From contig CAHJWM010000019.1 of assembly GCA_903642325.1 (NCBI GenBank), positions 1-64,000 of the forward strand: 64,000 bases of DNA, given 5' to 3'. Source of the stretch: Myxococcales bacterium (GTDB taxonomy: Bacteria; Myxococcota_A; Polyangia; Polyangiales; Polyangiaceae). Shown piece by piece: positions 26,685-34,767 of the stretch. A program made the position numbers and the translations under genes. Positions within the stretch are counted from its first letter, which is position 1. Each line of letters begins with the position of its first letter. Under the pieces are notes generated by a model. The model made no database searches. It was not told the origin of the DNA and worked only from the letters and a program-made list of their open reading frames with translations.

Positions 26685-26705
26685 CCCCAGCGATGACCGC
26701 TGGGG
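26685..26705. terminator. hairpin between convergent genes
   Basis: CCCCAGCG (26685-26692) and CGCTGGGG (26698-26705) form a perfect 8-bp stem with a five-base loop, 20 bases after the DPYGDP protein stop and 12 bases beyond the end of the peptidoglycan-binding gene on the other strand. Confidence 0.6.
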
Positions 26706-26716
26706 GGCAGGGCGAC

Positions 26717-26980
26717 TTAGGCCGAAGGCGCCGCGCCTTCGGTCGCCTTTTTTTGTAACTCGTCCATGAGTGACTGGCGAGTCTGGGAACCGACGATCCC
26801 GTCGATTTGAATCGACAAGCTGGCTTGAAACTCGCGCACGGCCTTTTGCGTCGCTGGACCGTCCTTGCCGTCAGCGGCGCCCGCATCGTGGCCGAGGGCA
26901 GTGAGTGCTTTCTGCACTCCAGCTACTGATTCTAAGTTGATGTATCCGAATTTATCGGAGTTGTGCTCGAATTTGGGCAT
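26717..26980 (-). CDS. peptidoglycan-binding domain protein
   Basis: 87-residue protein consisting of one PG_binding_1 domain: VAGVQKALTALGHDAGAADG, KDGPATQKAVREFQASLSI, and IDGIVGSQTRQSLMDELQ. These domains bind cell-wall peptidoglycan or act as small modules for it. There is no signal, so either it is cytoplasmic or it leaves by another route. The ATG at 26980 has GGAG at six bases and was chosen over a TTG at 26995. It lies 11 bases after the coiled-coil lipoprotein gene, probably as one operon. Confidence 0.85.
   Translation of the reverse strand: MPKFEHNSDKFGYINLESVAGVQKALTALGHDAGAADGKDGPATQKAVREFQASLSIQIDGIVGSQTRQSLMDELQKKATEGAAPSA
26722..26754 (+). terminator. intrinsic terminator with T-tract
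   Basis: CCGAAGGCG (26722-26730) pairs with CGCCTTCGG (26734-26742) over a three-base loop, and seven T follow (26748-26754). This is the only hairpin in the window with a proper T-tract. It serves the plus-strand gene ending at 26665, yet lies within the last codons of the minus-strand gene. Confidence 0.75.
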
Positions 26981-26991
26981 CGGGTCTCCGC

Positions 26992-27477
26992 TCAATGAGT
27001 CAGGGTGGTGTCAAAGGCGTCGAGCGCAGTCTTCACTGAATCCACGTCGCGTTGCGCCTGGGCCTTCAAGTTGTCCCAAGCATCGCCGCTAGCGCTGTTC
27101 AGGCCTTCGAGATCGTGCTCGGCCGCAGTGCGCCGCTTGTCGTATTCTGTGGAAGCCGCTTGCGCATTCAACTTCTTTTTCCCCGTCGCTTTTGCAGCGC
27201 GCTCCTTGAGGTCGACAGCCTTCCGGTCATCGGCCGCTAAATCTTTCTGAATCGAAGCGCGTGCGTCAGCGCGTGCCGCGTCCGCCTTTGCCTTGGCGTC
27301 CGCAAGGTCGTGCTCCGCAGCCGCCTTCTTGTCGTTCGCCTCCCGCTCGGCGTCGGCGACCTTGGTGGCCGCCTCGCGCTTCGCGGTGTCCAACTTCGCC
27401 TGATCCTCCCCTTTGTTACACGCCATAAGCCCGAAACCGGACAAACACACCAAACACAATACACGGGTCATTTTCAT
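26992..27477 (-). CDS. coiled-coil lipoprotein
   Basis: About 161 residues. The signal ends in lipobox SGFGLMAC and is followed by an Ala/Lys/Glu/Asp-rich helix across the whole protein (AKREAATKVADAEREANDKK, ADAKAKADAARADARAS), a long coiled coil like stress-induced or Lpp-type periplasmic spacers. The frame opens upstream to 27615, but the signal starts at the ATG at 27477. It is followed at once by the peptidoglycan-binding gene, suggesting a joint role in envelope maintenance. Confidence 0.85.
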   Translation of the reverse strand: MKMTRVLCLVCLSGFGLMACNKGEDQAKLDTAKREAATKVADAEREANDKKAAAEHDLADAKAKADAARADARASIQKDLAADDRKAVDLKERAAKATGKKKLNAQAASTEYDKRRTAAEHDLEGLNSASGDAWDNLKAQAQRDVDSVKTALDAFDTTLTH

Positions 27478-28223
27478 GCGCGCCCCTATACAAGTTGCGC
27501 GCCAACCCGTCCGCGCTCGGCGATCCCTCGCCGAAACATTGGTTTTGCGATGAGAGATCGGAGAGCGGCCGAACCGCATGAGGCTGACTGCCCCAAAGCT
27601 CACCTTCGGACGCAATAAGCATCAGGTTTGCCGGATGGCGACGAGCACTTGCTTTAGCGTCAATCCACGAAATCGTTTGCTTTTTCGCGCTTGTTAGACT
27701 GAGCGTTTCAGGAATCCCTGCAGCGCGCTGCGGATGCGAAGGGCGGTGGGGCGCAACTAGCCTCCTCGCACGCCCTTGGGCCTTTGAGCGCGTGGTCGCT
27801 TGGGCACCCTCTTTACCGATTGCGTGCGTGCGGCTCGTCAGGCCGTGAACCTCGAGCCGCGCGTCCGGTGGCGGGATGCCTGATCTGACGCACGTGATGA
27901 ACATCACGAGGTTATCGAGCGTTAAGAGAGCCAGTCCACCCTGTTGGCGGTCCGCGTTTCGGAGGCCGCTGATGTTTGAAATGATTATGGATTGGCCCTC
28001 GCTTTTGCGCCTCTCGTTGATGCGCATCCGAGTGATACTCGACGGGTACACTCCCCGCGCCAAGGCCGATTAACCTCAGCGTCATAGTTCTGCGCATGTA
28101 AGCGAGGCCGCGGGCGACCCATCCCGTCATGGTAAGGAATGCGATTGCGGGACCGAAAGTGGTTGTCGAACTAAGACCACGAGTCATACTGGCTCCGTCT
28201 CGCCCACGCCGAAGGAGTAATCT
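27478..28223. other. long divergent intergenic region
   Basis: 746 bases between the coiled-coil lipoprotein and the Cys-rich lipoprotein. Open frames here, including one of 215 codons on the minus strand (27416-28063), have no family signature and atypical composition, so I do not call a gene. One clean dyad, CGTGAT-gaac-ATCACG at 27893-27908, could be an operator. The plus-strand gene has a good ribosome site just before 28224. Confidence 0.4.
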
Positions 28224-29273
28224 ATGCAGCGCTTTGCGGCTCTCTTTTTAGGGGTTGTGCTGTCTATCGCGCTCGGAGCTTGTGAGCTCGAGCCCAACTA
28301 CCGGCACCACCATGGTTATGGAGACGACGCGGCGTTTTGTTTCTATGATGATGATTGCCCCTATCACAGCTACTGTTCCTTCGACGGAATTTGCCTGAGC
28401 GATGGCAGCGGCGATGGGGACTGGAATCACGGCGGCCACGCCGGTGGGCACGGTTCGGGAAGTGCGGGGAGTGCTGGCCGCGGGCTAGTCGAGACCGCGG
28501 GCGCCGGGGGTGATGAAGGCGAGGCCGACGGTGAGGCGGGCGCGGTGGGTGACACGTCCGCTGGCCTCGGCGGCTCGGGCAAAAATGGCAGTGGTGGCAA
28601 CACGGCGGGCTCTGGTAGCTCCAGCTCGTCCGCCGGCGGCACCGCTTCCGCGGCCGGTGCCAGCGGCACCCATCCTGCGCAATCCTGCATGGCGACTTCA
28701 GATTGTGGAACTGGTAACTGCTGCGTCTCGGGCATGTGCCAGGCGACGCCCAGTGAACCGCCGCAATGCCAGTTCAATAGCGAATGCGGCGCGAATGGTC
28801 GGTGCGCCAACGGAATCTGTGAGGCGCCCTGCGCCACGACGGCATCTTGCGGTGCCGGGGATGCGTGCGTGGCGGGCTTCTGCCAGCCCAATCCCGCATC
28901 CGGCGGTGAGTGCCTCTATAACAGTTCTTGTCCAAAGCCCGGGTCAGTGTGTGAGAACGGTACGTGCCTCCTGCCGTGCGCCACGAGCGCGCAATGCGGC
29001 GCCCACGACCTTTGTCTGAACGGCACTTGTCAGGCCAACCATGGTCCAACCCCTGGGTGCTCAGCGAGCGCGGGCTGCAGCGGAGGGCAAGTGTGCGTGA
29101 ACGCGGTTTGCCGCAGCCAATGTCAAAGCAGCGCGGACTGTTGTACATGCGCGGCGGCTAGCGTCTGCCAAGCAGGGTTGTGCGTCACACCGGGTGAAGC
29201 GGAACCGCAATGCTCTTCGTCGAGCTCGTGCGCGAAGGGGGTCTGCCTGGACGCCCTATGCACCGCCGGGTGA
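28224..29273 (+). CDS. Cys-rich repeat lipoprotein
   Basis: 349 residues. The signal ends in lipobox SIALGAC, after which a short Cys module (CFYDDDCPYHSYCSFDGIC) and a Gly/Ser/Ala linker of about 90 residues occur. The C-terminal half has at least five Cys repeats of the form C..SSCG..DVCVNG.C (for example CQFNSECGANGRCANGIC and CATSAQCGAHDLCLNGTC), resembling the Dickkopf/EGF-like repeats common on the surface of Polyangiales. Many disulphides are expected. Function is unknown; adhesion or extracellular binding is a guess. AAGGAG lies seven bases before the ATG. Confidence 0.85.
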   Translation: MQRFAALFLGVVLSIALGACELEPNYRHHHGYGDDAAFCFYDDDCPYHSYCSFDGICLSDGSGDGDWNHGGHAGGHGSGSAGSAGRGLVETAGAGGDEGEADGEAGAVGDTSAGLGGSGKNGSGGNTAGSGSSSSSAGGTASAAGASGTHPAQSCMATSDCGTGNCCVSGMCQATPSEPPQCQFNSECGANGRCANGICEAPCATTASCGAGDACVAGFCQPNPASGGECLYNSSCPKPGSVCENGTCLLPCATSAQCGAHDLCLNGTCQANHGPTPGCSASAGCSGGQVCVNAVCRSQCQSSADCCTCAAASVCQAGLCVTPGEAEPQCSSSSSCAKGVCLDALCTAG

Positions 29274-29288
29274 GGCCTATAATCGTCT

Positions 29289-29316
29289 GCGGGGGAGTGC
29301 CCGCGTCGCGGACGCG
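29289..29316. terminator. paired hairpins between convergent genes
   Basis: GCGGG/CCCGC (29289-29304) and CGCGTC-gcg-GACGCG (29302-29316) are alternative stems in the 63-base gap between the Cys-rich lipoprotein and the VOC gene. Confidence 0.4.
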
Positions 29317-29336
29317 CCCAAGTTGGTGAGCTGAGC

Positions 29337-29744
29337 TTAGCGCGATGAGTGCGCTAGGTTCAGCTGCCAGGCAACGCCGAACCGGTCGCTCACCCAACCG
29401 AACTTTTTGCTAAAGCCGTGCCCATCCAACGGCATCAGCACCGTACCCCCAGCGGACAGCGCGGCGAACAGACTGACGAGTTGGGCTTCACTGGTACAGT
29501 CGACGAACAGCGAGCTTGTCGGGGTGAAGCCCACGCCGTGAGTCTCGGCGCTGTCCGCGCAAAGCAAGCGTTGACCGCCGAGCCAGAATTCGGCCCGGAG
29601 CACGCTTCCTTCGGCGCCTCCTTCGCCAGCCTGGTAGCGCTCGATGTGCATCAGCTTCGAGTCTTCGAAGAGTGACAAGTAGTACTTGATCGCCTCTTCC
29701 GCGCGCCCAGTGAACATCAACAGCGGGGTGACTTGCGTTTCCAT
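29337..29744 (-). CDS. VOC-family protein (PhnB/YjdN-type)
   Basis: 135-residue protein of the glyoxalase/bleomycin-resistance fold. TPLLMFTGRAEEAIKYYLSLF is the characteristic first strand-helix. HIERY, RAEFWLGGQRLLCAD, SSLFVDC and KFGWVSDRFGVAWQLN complete the PhnB-like (3-demethylubiquinone methyltransferase-like) type. Substrate unknown; the family includes both enzymes and binding proteins. The gene downstream-proximal on this strand is the vicinal outlier; the deaminase-like gene ends 64 bases upstream of its start. Confidence 0.9.
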   Translation of the reverse strand: METQVTPLLMFTGRAEEAIKYYLSLFEDSKLMHIERYQAGEGGAEGSVLRAEFWLGGQRLLCADSAETHGVGFTPTSSLFVDCTSEAQLVSLFAALSAGGTVLMPLDGHGFSKKFGWVSDRFGVAWQLNLAHSSR

Positions 29745-29807
29745 GCGTGGCTTAGGCTGAGGGGGGCGCGGCTATGTCGCTTGCTCGCCGGGCCGCACGT
29801 CACGACT

Positions 29808-31253
29808 TCAGGAAGAGAGGGCCCGTTGAGCCTGGATGGGCCGCGCGCAGGCTAGCTCTGCAATCGCGTCGATGTCGTAATAGCGGCACGCTTCCATGAG
29901 CATGCGACATTCGGTCCAAATGTCGCCATCGACCATGGGCATGAACAGATCGTGGACGTTGTCCACTCCAAGGTAGCATTGAACGCCTGCGCTTCGCAAT
30001 TTGGGATAAGGCGCTATCGAGTTGTGCAAGGGGGCGTTCATGGGCAGCTGCTTCATGCTCAAAGCTGCGGAAGGGCAAATGATGATGCCCAACTGCGCTT
30101 CCACTACCTGTTCGATGATCCGATCTTGTTCGCGTTCTTCCTTTGCGCTGACCGAGATGGCATGGACACCGAATACGCGGCCTTTCATGCCGTGCTCGAT
30201 CGTCTTCATCGCCAAGAGCTCGGTCTCGCTCTCGTTGGGATTGTTTTCCTGGTCGACGTGCACGTCGACCGGTTTGCCGAGTTTTTTAGCGAGCTGAAGC
30301 ACTACATCCAAATGTTTTTCCGGCTGCAGATGATCCCTCGAAGGAAGACCGCCGCAATAGTCCGCGAGTGAACAAGCCTCCGCATACTGCTCGTATGACG
30401 CCGGCTCGAGCACACCCTGTAACGGCTGCACCCCGACTTCGAGCGTGATCTTGTCGGCGTAACGCCGCTTCACCTCGACCGCGGCTCGAATGGGCAGCAA
30501 GCCCACCGTGCTATCGGCATCGACCATGGTTCGGCAATAGGTCACCCCTTGCTGGATCATCACGTCGACACCCCGCGAGATCCGCTCGATCAGATCATCG
30601 TAGGTGTAATTCTCCTTGAGATATCGGTAGAGCTCCCATTTCTTGCGCATGTCGACCTGACTCAACCGCAAGTTCTCTGGCGTGATGAGATATGCCTTGT
30701 CGAAATGGGCGTGATGGCTGGCGAGGCCCCCGAGGCGTTCCGCGTTACTCAAGAATTGAAGCTTGAGATTCCATGGCTCGGTGCCGCTGGCAATTCGATA
30801 TCGGTAGGTACCACCTTCCGCGTCTGCCACTACTTTCCCGAGCGTGGCAATAGCGACGTCGCAATCGGTGATCAAAGGGATGCCACCCTCGATCGAAAGC
30901 TTACGGATCAGCTTGGCGTCGGACGTCTCGTCGTAGTCCTCATCACCCGTCAAGATGTTGATCACGAGGTCGAAGCGATCTGCTTTCAAGAAGCCGAGGA
31001 TATTCGGGGAGCGCCCGTCGGCAATCTTGTGGATTTCGTTGCTGCTCACCCGGTTCTGGGCCAGATAGCGATGCGTACCCGGCGTCGCATACAAGTCCAC
31101 GCCGAGGGCCAGTAGCGGAAGTATCGCCGGCAACATTCGGCTCTTATCCGTCTCCCTGCCCGCGCTCACCAAGACCTTTTTGCGGCTTCTCGAGCCGAGG
31201 AGCTTCAGGTTGAAGGACAACATTTCCAGCGATGTTGCTGTCGGCATCGTCAT
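29808..31253 (-). CDS. MGS-like domain fused to cytosine-deaminase-like amidohydrolase
   Basis: 481 residues with two domains that are normally separate. Residues about 25-140 match the methylglyoxal-synthase-like fold found at the C-terminus of carbamoyl-phosphate synthase: VLVSAGRETDKSRMLP, LGVDLYATPGTHRYL, RPNIL-like SPNILGFLKADRFDLVIN, and GIPLITDCDVAIATLG. Residues about 175-475 are a metal-dependent hydrolase of the cytosine deaminase group: HxH in HHAHFDKAYLI, VDVHVDQENNPNE, FGVHAISVS and LGVDNVHDLFMP. The MGS part may sense a nucleotide or phosphate ligand that controls deamination or ring opening by the other. The frame extends to 31298; the ATG at 31253 has AGGAG well placed. Confidence 0.88.
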   Translation of the reverse strand: MTMPTATSLEMLSFNLKLLGSRSRKKVLVSAGRETDKSRMLPAILPLLALGVDLYATPGTHRYLAQNRVSSNEIHKIADGRSPNILGFLKADRFDLVINILTGDEDYDETSDAKLIRKLSIEGGIPLITDCDVAIATLGKVVADAEGGTYRYRIASGTEPWNLKLQFLSNAERLGGLASHHAHFDKAYLITPENLRLSQVDMRKKWELYRYLKENYTYDDLIERISRGVDVMIQQGVTYCRTMVDADSTVGLLPIRAAVEVKRRYADKITLEVGVQPLQGVLEPASYEQYAEACSLADYCGGLPSRDHLQPEKHLDVVLQLAKKLGKPVDVHVDQENNPNESETELLAMKTIEHGMKGRVFGVHAISVSAKEEREQDRIIEQVVEAQLGIIICPSAALSMKQLPMNAPLHNSIAPYPKLRSAGVQCYLGVDNVHDLFMPMVDGDIWTECRMLMEACRYYDIDAIAELACARPIQAQRALSS

Positions 31254-31379
31254 GGTTGCTCCTGCATGGCCCGATGGATATACCACGCGACATGCCAACC
31301 CTGGGCCCTTCCCGCCGCGCGGCCCTGAACGCCCGGCCGACCCCCCTGTAAACGTAGCCGGTCGGGAGGTAGCGGCCGA

Positions 31380-31769
31380 CTACGCGCGAACGGACGCGGC
31401 GGGTTTGCCGAATAGGGTGCGTAGCTCGTCTTTCGCGCGCTCCAGCTTGCGGCGCTGGCTGGCTGAAATGTTTTTGCCGCCCCGGTTGATGTAAAACGTC
31501 AGCATGGAAATCGCGGCTCGATAGGGCGGTGACTTCCGTCGGTTGCTGCGCTCCGCCGACCGTTTGATTGACGCGGCAATGGCGCGTGCACTTCCCTGCT
31601 TGAAGACATGGTCTTTCAGATCCATGGCGTCGCTCGTTTCGTTCACCCGTTGCGACCACTTCTTGGTGGCGGGGGGGCGCTTGGCCTTTTTGCGCACGTT
31701 GCCAGCTCGCGTAGGGCTGGGCTTTCCGGGGGCTGTAGTCTTACTGGGGCGCGGCTTTTCGATCGTCAT
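31380..31769 (-). CDS. DUF3175 protein
   Basis: About 129 residues, very basic. After a Lys/Pro-rich N-terminal tail come KKWSQRVNETSDAMDL, IAASIKRSAERSNRRK, YRAAISMLTFYINRGGKN and LERAKDELRTLFGK, the DUF3175 signature in order. The family has no known function; basic charge and small size suggest nucleic-acid binding. The ATG at 31769 was preferred over one at 31784. It lies 31 bases downstream of the large hybrid kinase on the same strand? No: the kinase gene ends upstream at 31816, so the two form a tandem pair with the kinase transcribed first. Confidence 0.9.
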   Translation of the reverse strand: MTIEKPRPSKTTAPGKPSPTRAGNVRKKAKRPPATKKWSQRVNETSDAMDLKDHVFKQGSARAIAASIKRSAERSNRRKSPPYRAAISMLTFYINRGGKNISASQRRKLERAKDELRTLFGKPAASVRA

Positions 31770-31815
31770 GAGCGCGTAACGCATGCATTACGAATGCCAG
31801 CGCTCAGCAACGCCT

Positions 31816-34347
31816 CTACCGTGCGACTTCGATCGACGGCGCGTTCAGCACTTCACGCACCTTGCGAGCTAAGGAGTCGGGGGTGAAGGGCTTTTGCAGG
31901 AACGCAACTCCGCTTTCGAGCACGCCGTGGCGGATCACGCTGTCGTCCGTATAGCCCGACATGCACAAGATCTTGGTGCTCGGGCGCGTGACGGCGATGC
32001 GTCTGGCCAAGTCGGCGCCGCTCAGGTGAGGCATCACGACATCCGTCAACAGCAAATGGATCACGCCGGGTTGGCTTTCGCAGAGCAGCAATGCTTCACC
32101 GGCGTTTTGCGCCACGATGACGCGATAGCCTTGCCGCTTGAGAATGCCGAGCGCCGCCGCGCGCACCTGTTCTTGGTCTTCGACTAGCAAAATCGTTTCA
32201 GAGCCGCGGAGGGTGCCTGGGTCGAGCCGCGGCTTGGCCGCTTGCACTTCGCCGTCGACAAGCGGAAAGTAGACTTTGAGCGTCGTACCTTTGCCAACCT
32301 CGCTGTAAACCCACACGCTGCCGCCTGCTTGCTGAGCGATGCCGAACACGGTGGAGAGGCCTAAACCGGTGCCCCGCCCCACGTCCTTGGTCGTAAAAAA
32401 CGGCTCGAAAATGCGGGCTTGGGTCGCGCGCTCCATGCCCGTGCCGGTGTCACTCACGGCCAGCATCACGTGCGGCCCCGGCCTTGAGCCCAAGTGTTGG
32501 CGCGCGTACTCTTGGTCGAGCTCCACGTTGTCGGTCTCGATGGTAAGCTTGCCACCGGTGGGCATCGCATCGCGCGCATTGACAGCTAAGTTCATGACTA
32601 CTTGTTCGACATTGCCGGGATCGACTAGGACGCGGCCAAGGCGCGGCGCCAAGGCGGAGACCAAGCTCACGTCCTCGCCCAAGATTCGGCGCAGCATCTT
32701 ATCCATGGCGCTTATCACATCGTTCAAGTCCAAGACTTGCGGCGCGATGACCTGCTGACGGCTGAACACGAGCAGCTGACGGGTGAGCTCAGCTGCGCTC
32801 TGCGCGGCTCGGCTGATTTCGGCGATATCGGCGCTAGCTGGATCCGAAGGGCTGAGGTCGGAAGCCACCAGATCGGCGTAACTTAGGATGACGGATAGAA
32901 GGTTGTTGAAGTCGTGCGCAATGCCACCTGCAAGACGGCCTACTGCATCCATCTTTTGAGCCTGGCGTAGTTGTTCCTCGGTGCGTCGAAGGGTCTCTTC
33001 GGCCGCGCGCTGCGCCGAAAGATCACGAGCGGTCTTCGATGCGCCCACCACCTGGCCGCTCGGGTCACGGATCGGCGCGAGCGCGACCGAAACTGCAACC
33101 GCAGTGCCGTCTTTTTTGCAGCGGACCGTGTCATACGGGTCGACGGCCTCGCCGGCGGCGAGGCGCGGCAATTGAAGCTCTTCCTCGAACCGACGGTCAC
33201 TGGGAATGATGAGGCTGATCGGTTTGCCAATCACCTGCTCCGCCTCGTGTCCAAACAGGCGCTCGGCGGCTCGGTTCCAACTCGTGATGGTGCCATCCAG
33301 GCGTTTGCTGACAATGGCGTCGTTCGACGATTCCACGATCGCGGCGAGCAGCGCGCGCGCCTGCTCTGCTTCGAAGCGCGCGGTGGCGTCGTTCACCACG
33401 CTGATCCGCGCCTGATGCCCGGCAAACGAAAGTGGTCGGGTCGTGTACTCCGCGATCAGCTGCGTACCATTCTTCCGCACGTGCCGACTGCGTCCGCTAA
33501 CTTCACCGGTTGGCATCGCAGAAATCCTGCTTTTGACCGAGTCTTCGCCGTCGCCGCTGAGCACGGAGATCTTCTGAGACATCATCTCCTCTCGAGTGTA
33601 ACCATACAGATTGAGCGCAGCGTCGTTCACCGCGAGCGTCGCGAGCGTCGCTACGTCGAAAACCACGAGCGGCACGGGGCTCGCGTCGAACAGCAGCCGG
33701 TGTGCTTCTTCCGATTCATGCAGGGCCGCATTGGCTGCCACTGCCGCATCGCGCGCGCCGCGCTCTGCGGCATAAGACCGGGCGTTGGCGATCGCGATGG
33801 CGGCATGGTGCACCACACTTCGAACCAGGTTCAAGTCGTCTTCGGTGTAGGGATGCTCGGCTCCAGATCGCAGCAGCATCGCAACTCCCACCACATGCTC
33901 CCGGCAGACCATGGGTACCGCAAGCACGCTGCGCACGTTCAGGCGCGCCAAAAACTCCCGATACTCTTCGGGCGCGGACGCCGCAAATTCATGTTCGGCA
34001 AGGCTCGGCAAAAACAGCGGCTGGCGCGAGGCGGCAACCCGCCCCGTAACGCCTTCACCCACGCGCTGCGGCAGACGCATCGACGTTTGCCGGAGCCATG
34101 CAACCGCTTCCTGATCGTGATGGTGCACCTCACCGGTCTCGAGCCAAAGCCCATCCTCACTCACGGCGCGAATGGCGCAAAGATCGCCCATGGTGTCGCT
34201 GATCCGACGTGCGATCACCGCTAACAAGCGGGCGTAATCGCCGGTAGCCTCTGAGAAATCGTTGGCCGCGTCTGCGAGCAATCTCAAGCGCGCGGCCATG
34301 CGTTCGCGCTCGTGTACATCGCCCACGGATGTAGTGACGAGATTCAT
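31816..34347 (-). CDS. GAF-PAS-PAS hybrid histidine kinase with C-terminal receiver
   Basis: Cytoplasmic kinase of 843 residues without membrane helices. The order is a GAF domain (about 20-190, VLAVPMVCREHVVGVAML), two PAS domains (about 215-330 with FDASPVPLVVFD, and 338-455 with SSNDAIVSKRLDGTITSWN), and an H-box GRLAGGIAHDFNNLLSV that marks the HisKA class with a DFNN block. The ATPase domain has VMNLAVNARDAM and SDTGTGM. A receiver at about 718-840 has LLVEDQEQVR, Asp in LLTDVVMPHLSG and Lys in FLQKPF. It should pass phosphate to its own receiver and then to another protein. It is followed by the DUF3175 gene and is divergent from the alcohol dehydrogenase. Confidence 0.95.
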   Translation of the reverse strand: MNLVTTSVGDVHERERMAARLRLLADAANDFSEATGDYARLLAVIARRISDTMGDLCAIRAVSEDGLWLETGEVHHHDQEAVAWLRQTSMRLPQRVGEGVTGRVAASRQPLFLPSLAEHEFAASAPEEYREFLARLNVRSVLAVPMVCREHVVGVAMLLRSGAEHPYTEDDLNLVRSVVHHAAIAIANARSYAAERGARDAAVAANAALHESEEAHRLLFDASPVPLVVFDVATLATLAVNDAALNLYGYTREEMMSQKISVLSGDGEDSVKSRISAMPTGEVSGRSRHVRKNGTQLIAEYTTRPLSFAGHQARISVVNDATARFEAEQARALLAAIVESSNDAIVSKRLDGTITSWNRAAERLFGHEAEQVIGKPISLIIPSDRRFEEELQLPRLAAGEAVDPYDTVRCKKDGTAVAVSVALAPIRDPSGQVVGASKTARDLSAQRAAEETLRRTEEQLRQAQKMDAVGRLAGGIAHDFNNLLSVILSYADLVASDLSPSDPASADIAEISRAAQSAAELTRQLLVFSRQQVIAPQVLDLNDVISAMDKMLRRILGEDVSLVSALAPRLGRVLVDPGNVEQVVMNLAVNARDAMPTGGKLTIETDNVELDQEYARQHLGSRPGPHVMLAVSDTGTGMERATQARIFEPFFTTKDVGRGTGLGLSTVFGIAQQAGGSVWVYSEVGKGTTLKVYFPLVDGEVQAAKPRLDPGTLRGSETILLVEDQEQVRAAALGILKRQGYRVIVAQNAGEALLLCESQPGVIHLLLTDVVMPHLSGADLARRIAVTRPSTKILCMSGYTDDSVIRHGVLESGVAFLQKPFTPDSLARKVREVLNAPSIEVAR

Positions 34348-34621
34348 GCCGAAGCTAAGCTTAACGCGTAAGCGAAATGGTGCGCGCAGCGATGTGTTGT
34401 TTAAAGCCGTGTTGCAATTATGTACATCGGTGCTCAGCCGCCGCCGTCGGCGATGAAATACGGGCCGCGCGCGTCCTCCTCGTGGGTCCGTCTGGCGCTG
34501 GCTACCCCTTAACCATCAGCCGGAATGGCTGACCACGTGCGCCGTCGCGGCCCGCGGCAAGAGCCGCTTTTGCTGACACGGTCCAGACGTGGTCCAGTCG
34601 GCCCCGGCACCCTCTCCCGCT

Positions 34622-34658
34622 GGTCTTGGGCTTCCGGTCACGGACGGAAGACAAGACC
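34622..34658 (+). promoter_or_regulatory. leader hairpin upstream of the alcohol dehydrogenase
   Basis: GGTCTTG (34622-34628) pairs with CAAGACC (34652-34658), and CTTCCG (34631-34636) with CGGAAG (34645-34650), around an eight-base loop. This 13-bp interrupted stem ends 109 bases before the ATG. It lies in the 420-base region between the divergent kinase and dehydrogenase genes, where I see no gene. It could shape a leader RNA or mark a terminator. Confidence 0.35.
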
Positions 34659-34767
34659 GGTGGAGGAGGCGCTAGGGGCGGCTGTCGCCACCAGGTATGG
34701 CGCGAGACTCCGCTCCGGAACGGCACGTTCGATGCTTTGGACGGCCATTGAAGGAGATACGGAAATC

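Noticed and set aside
27416-28063. Open frame of 215 codons on the minus strand
   Set aside because: It overlaps the start of the coiled-coil lipoprotein gene in another frame, shows no family signature, signal or ribosome site, and its composition looks like non-coding GC-rich DNA.
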